Origin: Streptomyces sp. NBC_00576
GTDB taxonomy: Bacteria > Actinomycetota > Actinomycetes > Streptomycetales > Streptomycetaceae
Direction of reading: 5' to 3'
Assembly (NCBI RefSeq): GCF_036345175.1
Contig: NZ_CP107780.1
Coordinates: 9,796,001-9,860,000 of the forward strand
Length of the DNA stretch: 64,000 bases
Position 1 is the stretch's first letter; the number at the start of each line of letters is the position of its first letter. A program made the translations under genes and the position numbers. The notes beneath the pieces were generated by a model that had not been told where the DNA came from, did no database searches, and worked only from the letters and a program-made list of their open reading frames with translations. This document shows, piece by piece, positions 8,552 through 17,046 of the stretch.

Positions 8552-9115
8552 ATGACCGCTGCCTTCCACGTCCTGACCACCGGCTACGCCGACACGCGCG
8601 TGGCCGGCACCGTCACCCTGCTTGTCGACGGCCAGACGGTCGCGATCGCGGATCCCGGCATGGTCGCGGACCGCCGACTCATCCTGGACCCGCTCGCGCA
8701 CCACGGACTGAACCCCGAAGACGTCACCGACGTGATCTTCAGCCACCACCACCCGGACCACACCCTGAATGCGGCCCTGTTCCCCCGGGCCCGCTTCCAC
8801 GATCACATGGCGATCTACCAGAACGACATCTGGGAGGACCGCGATGCCGACGGGTACCAGCTGTCGCCGTCGATCACGCTCATGACGACCCCCGGCCACA
8901 CCGCCGAGGACGTCAGCACCCTGGTCACGGCCACCGAGGGCCTGGTGGTCCTGACCCACCTGTGGTGGACCGCCGAGGGACCCGCCGACGACCCCTTCGC
9001 GCCCGACCGCGAGCAACTGCGGGCGGCCAGGGAGAAGGTCCTGGCCCTCGGCCCGGCGCTGATTGTGCCGGGACACGGGGCACCCTTCGTGCCGTCGGCG
9101 TCGACGCCTGTCTAG
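8552..9115 (+). CDS. Metallo-beta-lactamase-fold hydrolase (MBLAC1-like)
   Basis: A small 187-residue MBL-fold protein with the metal motif SHHHPDHT (HxHxDH) near residue 70, a TPGHTAED block carrying the next ligand and a final IVPGHGAPF. Length and architecture match single-domain MBLAC1-like thiol- or ester-hydrolases rather than true beta-lactamases; there is no signal peptide, so it is cytoplasmic. ATG at 8552 follows GAGGAG. It is downstream of tetR in the same direction, so it likely shares that promoter and acts in the same pathway as the amidohydrolase. The reaction is unknown. Confidence 0.82.
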   Translation: MTAAFHVLTTGYADTRVAGTVTLLVDGQTVAIADPGMVADRRLILDPLAHHGLNPEDVTDVIFSHHHPDHTLNAALFPRARFHDHMAIYQNDIWEDRDADGYQLSPSITLMTTPGHTAEDVSTLVTATEGLVVLTHLWWTAEGPADDPFAPDREQLRAAREKVLALGPALIVPGHGAPFVPSASTPV

Positions 9116-9210
9116 TGAGCCGGTTTCGAGGACTCCCGTCGCCGCTTGAGCCGTGTTCCTTTCGGATCGCGGCCCGGCGCCGGACGACCGCGGCCGGACA
9201 GGTGCCTGGT

Positions 9211-9585
9211 GTCCTGAGTGACGACAACGGCCACATCTACCGCGCCCAGACCAGCCTGGCGGACTTCCCGAACGGTTTCGGGAACACCCAGCTGGTGATG
9301 TCGGATGCCAAGAACAACCTGTTCGAGGCGACCAACGTGTACAAGGTCTCCGGCAGCAACCAGTACGTGCTGCTCCAGGAGGCCATCAACACGCCACAGG
9401 GCGGTGCTACTTCAAGGCCTTCACCTCCACCGGCCTCACCGGCAACCGGACATCCCTGGCCGCCTCGGAGAGCCAGCCCTTCGCCAGCCGTGACAACGTC
9501 ACCTTCCCCGGCGGCGTCTGGACCGAGTACATCAGTCACGGCGAGATGGTCCGTGACGCTCACCCAGACCAACTCCACCTGCTGA
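9211..9585 (+). pseudogene. Relic of a GH62 alpha-L-arabinofuranosidase (C-terminal half, frameshifted)
   Basis: The frame encodes LSDDNGHIYRAQTSLADFP, then NGFGNTQLVMSDAKNNLFEA and VYKVSGSNQYVLLQEA, which align closely with the GH62 half of the GH10-GH62 gene at 15-17 kb. Near 9405 the match jumps to another frame (RYFKAFTSTGLTGN ... SHGEMVR), then returns to the first frame for the identical C-terminal ending LTQTNSTC before the stop at 9583-9585. About 30 codons between SHGEMVR and the ending are missing and the N-terminal half is absent. It is therefore a truncated, shifted and deleted remnant, not a working enzyme. Confidence 0.8.
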
Positions 9586-9608
9586 CCGCCGAACCTCGAT
9601 CATCCATG

Positions 9609-9638
9609 CACCCCGCCGGGTACTCACCTGGCGGGGTG
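9609..9638. terminator. Hairpin terminator after the GH62 relic
   Basis: Perfect 9-bp inverted repeat CACCCCGCC (9609-9617) and GGCGGGGTG (9630-9638) with a 12-base loop just after the relic's stop codon. There is no T-tract, which is common in this GC class. Confidence 0.55.
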
Positions 9639-9677
9639 ACGGCGTTGCCGCCCCGTTTGCATCAAGCGGCGGCCAAT

Positions 9678-9692
9678 ATGAGTAGTACTCAT
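9678..9692. promoter_or_regulatory. Perfect 15-bp palindrome, candidate operator of the beta-helix enzyme gene
   Basis: ATGAGTA-G-TACTCAT is a perfect palindrome in an AT-richer stretch about 240 bases before the next gene. The rest of the 9586-9934 spacer holds no gene I can support; it has a TGCAAC direct repeat near 9893-9908. The binding protein is unknown. Confidence 0.4.
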
Positions 9693-9934
9693 TTTTCGAG
9701 TGACAGTCGCCCCGCAAGCCGGTAAGTAAGTTGATTGCAAAAGGCTGTTGTGCTCCTACCTGCACCTATTTCTTGCTGTCGGCGACACATGCGGGTGCCG
9801 AGTCTGAGGCGTCCATCATGTCACCGGTGTTGCGCCAGTGAAAAATAAGTATGTCTATCGTCTTGACTCGGACGCTCTCTTGCACCGATAAATGCAACTC
9901 ATATGCAACGGGGCGTGGAGGAGGGGCACCACAG

Positions 9935-12625
9935 ATGAGACCCACACGCATCGGCGCGGGGACGGTCAAGGCGCTTGCGGCGGCGACTGTCGTCTTCGCG
10001 GCCGTACTGCCCGTTCAACCCGCCTACGCGGCCACGACGAACTTCTACGTCGACCCTGTCAACGGCAGTGACAGCAACTCGGGAACCAGCACCACCGCGG
10101 CGTTCAAAACCGTCCAGGCCGCCGAGACCGCGGTCCGAGCCGTCAACACGAACATGGCCGACGACATCGTCGTGAACCTGCGCGGAGGCACCTACCCCCT
10201 CACCGCCCCGATCAGCTTCGGCACCAGTGACTCGGGCACGAACGGCCACACGGTCGTCTACCAGGCGTACAACGGTGAGACACCCGTGATCACCAGTGGC
10301 AAGGCCGTCACCGGCTGGACCGCGGCTGCCAATGGGGAGTACAAGGCGTCCGTGGGCGCCCTCAACTTCCGGCAGTTGTACGTCAACGGGGTCCGCGCCA
10401 CCCGGTCCCGCTTCCCCGACATCGGCTCGGACTTCCAGCTGCAGGGCAGTGACGGTTCCAACAAGCTGCTGAAGGTGCTCAGTTCGCAGGTCTCCAACTG
10501 GGACCACCTGAGCCAGGTCGAGATGATGCTCGAGACGTCGTGGGGCGAGAGCTTCCTGCGGCTGAAGTCGATCAGCTCCAGCAACGGCACCGCCAACGTG
10601 TCCATCCAGGACCACGAGGCGGGCATCCTCTTCCAGCGCCCCTACCCGTGGCTCGGCGACGGCTCTCCCCTGCACTTCGAGAACGCCCACGAGTTCCTCA
10701 ACGAGCCGGGCGAGTTCTACGTCGACATGGCCGCGCAGACCGTCTACTACAAACCCCGTCCCGGCGAGGACATGTCCACGGCCACCGTGCAGGCGCCGAC
10801 GCTCAAGACGCTGTTCGACATCAAGGGCACGAACCTCGGCAGTCCCGTCCACGACCTGCGCTTTTCCGGGATCACCTTCGCCCAGACCACCTGGATGGAA
10901 GCGACCGACAACGGCTACCTCAACGCCCAGGGCGGCAACTACAACCTCTCGGCCGACTTCTCCAACAACCAGTACGTCGGCCGACCCCCGGCCGGCGTCC
11001 AGGCCTCGTACGCCGACCGCCTCTCCTTCACCGGCAACACGTTCACGCAGATGGGTGCCAGCGCCCTCGACCTGCACCACGGCGTGCACGACAGCAGCGT
11101 GACCGGCAACCTGATCCACGACATCTCCGGCAACGGAATCATGGTCGGCAAGTTCTCCGACCCGACCGTGGAGTACCACACCGTCTACAACCCGCCCACC
11201 TCACCGCCTGGTGAGGACGTCCGGGAGGTGGTCAAGAACGTCACCGTCAAGAACAACCTGATCACCCGGATCGGGGAGGACTACCTGGGAACCGCGGGCA
11301 TCAACGCGGGCTTCGTCAACAGCACCACCATCGACCACAACGACATCTCCGACACTCCGTGGGCCGGCATCTCGCTCGGCTGGGGCTGGCAGTCGGCGGC
11401 CAACGCCGCAGGCAACAACAGCGTCAGCTACAACCGCATCGGCAACGTGATGAACCGGCTGTGCGACTCCGCCGGTATCTACCACCTCTCGAACGACCCG
11501 AACACGGTCATCAACGGCAACTACGTCCACGACGCGATACGCATGCCGGCCGCCTGCGGCAGCGCCGTGCACGGCGTCTACCTGGACGAGGGGTCGGACA
11601 ACATGACCCTCTCGAACAACGTGCTGTCGCGTACCGACGGATTCATCAACCAGAATCGCAACGGCTCCAACGTCACGCTCACCAACAACACGACGTCCGG
11701 CGACTCGGTGATCAAGGCCTCCGGTCTTGAGTCCGCTTACCAGGGCCTGGCGACGAAGCTCAACCTCGCCTACAACAAGTCGGCGTCCTCCTCGTCGGTC
11801 TACGATTCCGGCACGCCGGCCGCGAACGCCGTCGACAACAACAACTCGACCGGCTGGTCGCCCACCGGAAGTGACTCCTCGGCGTGGTGGCAGGTCGACC
11901 TGGGGCAGGCCTACCAGCTCGGACAGTTCTCACTGACGACCCGCCAGAACCTGGACCAGTCGGAGACCCGCGGCAACTTCGAGATCCGGGCCTCCAACGA
12001 CCCGTCCTTCGGCAGCTACACCGTCCTGGGACGTCAGACGAGCACCCTGCCGCTCGCCGCGACGCTCACGAGCAACGTCGACGTCCGCCAGCAGTTCCGC
12101 TACGTGCGGGTCGCCAAGACCGACGGCGCGTACTTCTACATCACGGACTTCAGTGTGCAGCGGGCCGGCGGGGCACTGGAGGACGCGACCGGTACACCGA
12201 CCGTCAACCCGTCGACGTTCTACACGATCAAGAACGTCAACAGCGGTCAGATGATGGACGTCTACGAAGGGTCCACCGCCGACGGCGGCAGCGTCGTCCA
12301 GTGGCCGAGCAACGGTGGCGCCAACCAGCAGTGGACCATCGTTCCGGTCACCGGGCAGCTCTACAAGATCGTGAACAGGAACAGCGGCAAGGCACTCGAC
12401 ATGGACTTCTCCAGCCACTGGAAGGGGACCGCGGTGCGGCAGTGGACCTACGGCGGTGGCAACAACCAGCTGTGGTACTTCGAGCCGACCAGCGGCGGGT
12501 ACCTCATCCGCAACTTCGAGAGCAGGCAGGTCCTGGAGGTGAGCAGCGGATCGACGGCGAACGGAGCCGCCATCGCACAGTGGATGGCCCTGAACCAGTC
12601 CAACCAGGCCTGGACGATCCAGTGA
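9935..12625 (+). CDS. Secreted right-handed beta-helix glycosidase (GH141-like) with CBM32 and CBM13
   Basis: 896 residues. A Sec signal peptide ends PAYA about residue 32. Residues 36-600 form a parallel beta-helix that opens FYVDPVNGSDSNSGTSTTAAF and has many NN/SNN turn repeats (SVTGNLIHDISGNGI, NNVLSRTDGFINQN), as in GH141 alpha-fucosidase/xylanase relatives and other pectin-type beta-helix enzymes. Residues 607-740 are an F5/8-type C (CBM32) module (WWQVDLGQAYQLGQF), and 762-896 a ricin-type CBM13 with three QxW repeats. ATG at 9935 has GGAGGAGGGG before it. It is probably monocistronic, ending at a strong hairpin. GH141 is a tentative family; action on complex pectin or xylan side chains is inference. 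Confidence 0.75.
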   Translation: MRPTRIGAGTVKALAAATVVFAAVLPVQPAYAATTNFYVDPVNGSDSNSGTSTTAAFKTVQAAETAVRAVNTNMADDIVVNLRGGTYPLTAPISFGTSDSGTNGHTVVYQAYNGETPVITSGKAVTGWTAAANGEYKASVGALNFRQLYVNGVRATRSRFPDIGSDFQLQGSDGSNKLLKVLSSQVSNWDHLSQVEMMLETSWGESFLRLKSISSSNGTANVSIQDHEAGILFQRPYPWLGDGSPLHFENAHEFLNEPGEFYVDMAAQTVYYKPRPGEDMSTATVQAPTLKTLFDIKGTNLGSPVHDLRFSGITFAQTTWMEATDNGYLNAQGGNYNLSADFSNNQYVGRPPAGVQASYADRLSFTGNTFTQMGASALDLHHGVHDSSVTGNLIHDISGNGIMVGKFSDPTVEYHTVYNPPTSPPGEDVREVVKNVTVKNNLITRIGEDYLGTAGINAGFVNSTTIDHNDISDTPWAGISLGWGWQSAANAAGNNSVSYNRIGNVMNRLCDSAGIYHLSNDPNTVINGNYVHDAIRMPAACGSAVHGVYLDEGSDNMTLSNNVLSRTDGFINQNRNGSNVTLTNNTTSGDSVIKASGLESAYQGLATKLNLAYNKSASSSSVYDSGTPAANAVDNNNSTGWSPTGSDSSAWWQVDLGQAYQLGQFSLTTRQNLDQSETRGNFEIRASNDPSFGSYTVLGRQTSTLPLAATLTSNVDVRQQFRYVRVAKTDGAYFYITDFSVQRAGGALEDATGTPTVNPSTFYTIKNVNSGQMMDVYEGSTADGGSVVQWPSNGGANQQWTIVPVTGQLYKIVNRNSGKALDMDFSSHWKGTAVRQWTYGGGNNQLWYFEPTSGGYLIRNFESRQVLEVSSGSTANGAAIAQWMALNQSNQAWTIQ

Positions 12626-12661
12626 CAGGGCCAACCCACGTAAGGCAGTAGGGCAGTAGGC

Positions 12662-12697
12662 GGTGAGGCCGGAAAGCGATGGCTTTCCGGCCTCACC
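12662..12697. terminator. Strong hairpin terminator
   Basis: Perfect 16-bp stem GGTGAGGCCGGAAAGC and its complement around a 4-base loop, 37 bases after the beta-helix gene. Confidence 0.8.
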
Positions 12698-12772
12698 TGT
12701 ACGGTGAAAAATCACCAGCACCCGAGGATTTCAGCCCACGACCGAGCCAGGCAAGGCACGTACGTTCGTCGC

Positions 12773-13591
12773 ATGCCAACCAGCAAGCAACTCCTGACAT
12801 CGGTTCAGGCGGCGCGCTTCGTCACGCAGGGGTTTCTGCGCCTGGACGCAGTGGTTCCGCAGGAGATCAATGAACGGGCCGTCGCCACCCTGGCCGAGGG
12901 CCTGCCGGACGTGCCCTACGGCACTCCGCTGAGCAAGGCGTTCGCCCAGGACACCTTCGTCCATGAGCTGCTCGCTCTGCCGGTCGTCGCGGGCGCGGTC
13001 GAGAGCCTGGTCGGCTCCGAGCCGACCGTCGATCACCATGCGGTACATGTGCGCGAACCGCACGAGGGACACGCGCAGCCTCTGCACGCGGACGCGATCA
13101 TCGACGTACGACCGGACGCGTTCGACATCCAGCTCATGTACTACCCGCACGAGGTGACCGCCGAGATGGGCGGCACGCTCAGCGTGCCCGGCAGCCATCT
13201 GCGCAGGATCAACGAGACGGATGTCGGCCGCGTCCAGAACCTCAGGGGTCAGACGCGTCTGACCTGCCCGGCGGGCACGGTCGTCCTCCTGCACCACGGC
13301 ATCTGGCACGGCGGTCGCCGCAACGACACCGCGCGCCGCCGCTACATGTACAAACTCCGCCTCAACCCGACCGTGCCGCAGGTGCGGCTCTGGGACACCG
13401 CCGACCTGCACGACCCGGCGGTGACCGCGGAACTCAACACGTACTTCCCGTGGGCCGAACAGGCCACCGCCCGACTGGAGATCTACAACCGGGTCCTGCT
13501 GTGGCGGGCCCTGACCGGCGACGAGTCGTTCGACGTCGAGTACTGGGTCACGCGCGTCAGCAACCGGCCGGCCCTCAGGAGTCACGCATGA
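12773..13591 (+). CDS. Phytanoyl-CoA dioxygenase (PhyH)-family Fe(II)/2-oxoglutarate oxygenase
   Basis: A 272-residue cytoplasmic protein with the PhyH fold. The Fe(II) facial triad is visible as H and D in LHADAIID (about residue 104) and a distal His in HHGIWHGGRRN (about 178); the Arg just after it would bind 2-oxoglutarate. GGTLSVPGSHLRR is the typical strand before the distal His. ATG at 12773 starts MPTSKQL; the longer upstream frame lacks a ribosome site. It overlaps the next small gene by ATGA, so the two are co-translated. No natural-product cluster surrounds it, so the substrate is open; a small hydroxy acid or sugar-derived compound is possible. Confidence 0.82.
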   Translation: MPTSKQLLTSVQAARFVTQGFLRLDAVVPQEINERAVATLAEGLPDVPYGTPLSKAFAQDTFVHELLALPVVAGAVESLVGSEPTVDHHAVHVREPHEGHAQPLHADAIIDVRPDAFDIQLMYYPHEVTAEMGGTLSVPGSHLRRINETDVGRVQNLRGQTRLTCPAGTVVLLHHGIWHGGRRNDTARRRYMYKLRLNPTVPQVRLWDTADLHDPAVTAELNTYFPWAEQATARLEIYNRVLLWRALTGDESFDVEYWVTRVSNRPALRSHA

Positions 13592-13863
13592 GACAGCAGG
13601 TTCTGGTCCTCTACCTCTCGACGTCGGCACTCGACTCCCACGTGGTGGGCTGGTCCCGGTACGACGGGACCGGCCGGTCCCGTCCGACGACCGGTGACAG
13701 CGACGAACCGCCCTACGACACCGGGCTCGCCGCGCTGCACGACGGGTGGCGTCTGTTCCAGGCGTCCCAGTTGCTGCCGCCGCAGTCCGGCCACGAGTAC
13801 GACGTCTCCTTCCTCAAGCACGAGTTCTTCTTCGAGAAGCTGGAGGAAGACCCTCGTCCCTGA
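13588..13863 (+). CDS. Conserved small protein of unknown function, coupled to the PhyH oxygenase
   Basis: 91 residues with no signal peptide and no membrane segment. It opens with a beta-strand-like MRQQVLVLYLS, contains PPYDTGLAALHDGWRLFQASQLLPP, a conserved-looking core, and ends with an acidic FFFEKLEEDP. Its ATG overlaps the oxygenase stop, and the frame shows strong third-position GC, so I regard it as real. I do not know the function; from the coupling it may stabilise or partner the oxygenase. Confidence 0.7.
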   Translation: MRQQVLVLYLSTSALDSHVVGWSRYDGTGRSRPTTGDSDEPPYDTGLAALHDGWRLFQASQLLPPQSGHEYDVSFLKHEFFFEKLEEDPRP

Positions 13864-13897
13864 CCCGGTACCGGAACTGCGGCGGTGCGGTCCCGGA

Positions 13898-14863
13898 TCA
13901 GTAGCCGTAGATCATCTTGTAGGCGACCTCGGGGAGGAACTGCCCGGCCGAGGAGCCGCTGCCGGCGCCGCAGTTGCCGTCCGACTCACCCGGGACCTTG
14001 ATCCACAGGAGCATTTCGGCGCCACCGCCCAGCTGGGTGGGGGTGCCGATCCTGCGGCCCGACGGGTTGCACCACTGGCCGTTGGAGCCGTTTCCGTTGC
14101 GGCTGGTGTCCACGACGAACGGCTTGGTGTAGCCGTACCGTGCACGCAGTTCATTGTTGACGGCGTTGCCGTACGCGGTGTTCTCGCCCGTGGTCAGGTA
14201 GTTGGAGATGTTGAGCGAGAAGCCGTGGGCCTGCCGGAGGCCTGCTTCGTGGAGGCGCTGTGCCATGGTCGCCGCGCTCGCCCAGGCCGGGTTGCCGGAG
14301 TCCAGATACACCCAGGTGTTGGGGGCCTGGCGGTTGAACTCGCCGAGGGCGCCGGTGAGCATGGCCCTGCGTTCGTTGATCTGGGCCTGGTTCATACAGC
14401 CGTAGTCCCCGAGGGAGTCCGGTTCGAGGACGACGACGGCTGGGCGATTGGCGATCCCGCCCGCGAACTGGGCGATCCAGTTCGCGTAGGCGGACGCCGA
14501 GGAGGCTCCGCCCGCGGAGTGCCCGCCGCAGTAGTCGCGGTTGTAGATGTTGTAGGCGACCAGGATGGGCAGCTTGTCGCGGGCGTCCGCTGCGCCCGCA
14601 TACGCGCCGGTGGCGCTGCCGATGGTGCCGCTCCACGAGCCGAACCAGCGGGCCGTCGGGGTGTTGGCGATGGAGGCGTTGATCGCGGACGTCCGGCCGT
14701 CGCCGGGGTTGGCGGCGGCCCACCGCTTCGCGCTGGAGTCGGGGTCCACATAGAACCCGTTGGTCATGGTCGTCGGGTCCGCCGCGTGGGCGGACGGTGC
14801 GGCGGCGAGCGCCAGCGGCAGCGAGGAGAGCGCTGCTATGAGGGCGAGCAGTCTGCGGCGCAT
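13898..14863 (-). CDS. Secreted GH6 cellulase (endo-beta-1,4-glucanase)
   Basis: 321 residues with a Sec signal (MRRRLLALIAALSSLP ... AHA). Family 6 signatures: YNRDYCGGHSAGG near residue 107, with the Asp110 region for pKa control, VVLEPDSLGDYGC with catalytic acid Asp149, DSGNPAWAS, DTSRNGNG and LLWIKVPGESDGNC. Four cysteines fit the two conserved disulfides. There is no carbohydrate-binding module, unlike many actinomycete GH6 enzymes. ATG at 14863 begins the signal peptide. Two CebR-like boxes sit 57-80 bases upstream, so cello-oligosaccharide induction is likely. It cuts internal beta-1,4-glucan bonds outside the cell. Confidence 0.92.
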   Translation of the reverse strand: MRRRLLALIAALSSLPLALAAAPSAHAADPTTMTNGFYVDPDSSAKRWAAANPGDGRTSAINASIANTPTARWFGSWSGTIGSATGAYAGAADARDKLPILVAYNIYNRDYCGGHSAGGASSASAYANWIAQFAGGIANRPAVVVLEPDSLGDYGCMNQAQINERRAMLTGALGEFNRQAPNTWVYLDSGNPAWASAATMAQRLHEAGLRQAHGFSLNISNYLTTGENTAYGNAVNNELRARYGYTKPFVVDTSRNGNGSNGQWCNPSGRRIGTPTQLGGGAEMLLWIKVPGESDGNCGAGSGSSAGQFLPEVAYKMIYGY

Positions 14864-14917
14864 GACGTGTACCTCGGTTCTCTGACAGGGAGGTGTCCGG
14901 TGGTCGGAGGTATGGGT

Positions 14918-14946
14918 GAGGAGCGCTCCCATCGGAAGCGCTCCCC
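14918..14946. promoter_or_regulatory. Two tandem CebR-like operator boxes
   Basis: Around 14918-14932 the minus strand reads TGGGAGCGCTCCTC, two mismatches at the end from the known CebR box TGGGAGCGCTCCCA. A second, weaker core GGGGAGCGCTTCC lies at 14934-14946. Both are just upstream of the GH6 start, where CebR, the cellobiose-responsive LacI-type repressor, acts in Streptomyces. Confidence 0.7.
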
Positions 14947-14959
14947 ACGGCTCAGTCGG

Positions 14960-16993
14960 TCAGCAGGTCGAGTTGGTCTGGGTCAGGAGACCGAGCCGCC
15001 ACGGGAGGAGGTTGTAGTCGCCGCCCGCGTTGGGATTCAGGCCCTGATAGAGGTACTGGAGTCGGCAGGAGGGGATGGTGAGTGTCTGGTCGTAGCCCGC
15101 GCGGATCATCTCGCCGTGGCTGACATCCCGGGTCCAGGCGCCCGCGGGGAAGCTGACGTTGTTCGCCCGGGCGAACGGATTGCCTTCGGATGCGGCGAGC
15201 TGCGTCCAGGAGCCGCCGAGGCCGGTTGCGGTCCAGGAACGGAAGTAGCGCCGCCCGTCGGAACCTATGGCCTCGACGAGGAGCAGGTACTGGTTGCTGC
15301 CCTGCACCTTGTACACGTTGCTCGCTTCGAACAACGCGTTCTTGGAGTCCTGCATCGCGATGACGGTGTTCGTGAACCCGTTCGGGAACTGGCCGACGGT
15401 CGTCTGCGAGCGGTACAGGTGGCCGTTGTCGTCGGAGGAGAACAGGTAGCAGTTGGCGCTGTCGCAGATCACCCACATGTCGACCCAGTAGCCGTTGCCG
15501 ATGTTCTGCCGGATGATGTCCGGCATCGACGAGTAGAAGTTGCGCGGGGCGCTCCACCCGTTGGGGTTGCTGATGTCGGGGTTGGTTGAGTACGAGGCGT
15601 TGCCGGTCTGGTAGACGAGGTACCACAGGCGTTGCGGCGCGTTGTAGAAGACCTCCGGCGCGGCCCGGTAGCCGGACCCGATGGCGGTGCGGTCCAGGTA
15701 GTGATGGGTGGCCGAGCCGGCCTGGGACCAGTCGCTGAAGTTCAGGTAGACCAGGTTGTAGCCGGAGGAGCTCGCGGTACTGGCGAACACGTGGTACTTG
15801 CCGTTGTACTGGACGACCGTCGGGTCCTTGAGGCCGGCGATGTTGTGCGACGCGTCGGACTTCGGCCCGATCAGGGCGCCGCTGGAACTCCACGAGTACC
15901 TGTTGGGCAGGGCGGCGGCGTCGGCGGCGCTGCGGGTGGCGGCGGGAGTGCCGCCCAGCGTCGTCAGCGCCGCGTTGTACGCCGACTTCTTGTTGCCGTT
16001 ACGGTCGAACAGCAGCGGGTTCTCGTTGCTGCGCCAGGAGTCGCTGTCACGGATGCCCCAGACCGTGATGCCGGTGCAGCGCGCCACGTTCATACAGGCC
16101 CTGACCGCGTTCGCGTACGCGTTCGGCGACGCCTGCGCGATGTCCAGTTCGGTGATCTGGACGTCCACGCCGAGTGCTGCGAAGCTCGAAATCGTCGTCT
16201 GGAAGCTGCCGGGGGGACCACCGGCGCCGAGGTGGGCCTGGAGGCCGACGCAGTCGATGGGTACGCCGCGTGCCTTGAAGTCGCGCACCATGCGGTAGAC
16301 GCCCTGGGTCTTGGCGGCGTTCCAGTCGTCGATGCTGTAGTCGTTGTAGCAGAGCTTGGCCCCCGGGTCGGCCGCCCGGGCCGTGCGGAACGCCTCTTCC
16401 AGGAAGCCGTTGCCCAGCACGTCCCGGAAGACCGAGCTGCGGAGCTGGCCGCTGCCGCCGTCGGCGAACGCCTCGTTCACCACGTCCCAGGTGTGGATCT
16501 TTCCCCTGTAGTGGTTCGCCACGGTGTTGATGTGGTTGTTCATCACGGATCGCAGGGTGTTCGCGTCCCTGATGGAGCTGACCCAGCCGGGTAGTTGGGA
16601 GTGCCACACCAGGGTGTGGCCACGCATGCGCTGACCGTGGGACAGCGCGCGGTTGACGATCTGGTCGCCGGGGCCGAAGTTGAACGAGCCGCGGGACGGC
16701 TCGGTGGCGTCCCACTTCATCTCGTTCTCGGGCGTGACCATGTTGAACTCACGGTCCAGGATGCCGGTGTACGTGCGGTCGCCGAGCCGGCCTGCGGCCA
16801 CGGCGGTTCCGAAGTACCGTCCGGACTGCGCCGCTTGGGCGCCCAGGGTGGAGGCCCGAACGGTGTCGGTCGCGGCGGGCGAGGCGGTCGTGCCCGCCGC
16901 GCCGGTCGCGGTCCCGGGTGTCGCCAGAGCGGTCGCGGCCAGCAGCCCCAGGATCGAGGCTCGGCGACGGCCGAGGCGTTTGAGCGGGTTCAT
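14960..16993 (-). CDS. Bifunctional secreted GH10 xylanase - GH62 arabinofuranosidase fusion
   Basis: 677 residues: signal peptide (about 1-40), GH10 barrel (50-345) and GH62 five-blade propeller (364-677), joined by a short Ala-rich linker of about 20 residues with no CBM. GH10 acid/base Glu174 is in WDVVNEAFADG and nucleophile Glu282 in ITELDIAQ. GH62 has LKDPTVVQYNGKYHVFAS with the catalytic-base Asp390 and ends LLTQTNSTC. It would cut the xylan backbone and remove arabinose side chains in one polypeptide. ATG at 16993 follows AGGAGA. It is 53 bases downstream of the GH43 gene and co-directional, so the two probably share the CGAA-box promoter near 18.9 kb. Confidence 0.93.
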   Translation of the reverse strand: MNPLKRLGRRRASILGLLAATALATPGTATGAAGTTASPAATDTVRASTLGAQAAQSGRYFGTAVAAGRLGDRTYTGILDREFNMVTPENEMKWDATEPSRGSFNFGPGDQIVNRALSHGQRMRGHTLVWHSQLPGWVSSIRDANTLRSVMNNHINTVANHYRGKIHTWDVVNEAFADGGSGQLRSSVFRDVLGNGFLEEAFRTARAADPGAKLCYNDYSIDDWNAAKTQGVYRMVRDFKARGVPIDCVGLQAHLGAGGPPGSFQTTISSFAALGVDVQITELDIAQASPNAYANAVRACMNVARCTGITVWGIRDSDSWRSNENPLLFDRNGNKKSAYNAALTTLGGTPAATRSAADAAALPNRYSWSSSGALIGPKSDASHNIAGLKDPTVVQYNGKYHVFASTASSSGYNLVYLNFSDWSQAGSATHHYLDRTAIGSGYRAAPEVFYNAPQRLWYLVYQTGNASYSTNPDISNPNGWSAPRNFYSSMPDIIRQNIGNGYWVDMWVICDSANCYLFSSDDNGHLYRSQTTVGQFPNGFTNTVIAMQDSKNALFEASNVYKVQGSNQYLLLVEAIGSDGRRYFRSWTATGLGGSWTQLAASEGNPFARANNVSFPAGAWTRDVSHGEMIRAGYDQTLTIPSCRLQYLYQGLNPNAGGDYNLLPWRLGLLTQTNSTC

Positions 16994-17046
16994 GTTTCTC
17001 CTATTCGGGTGGGTGGGGGGTTGCGTGGTGCGATCGGTGGACCTAT

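Noticed and set aside
13694..15589. 631-residue plus-strand frame
   Set aside because: It runs antisense through the GH6 and GH62 coding regions and has shadow-like Arg/Gly composition.
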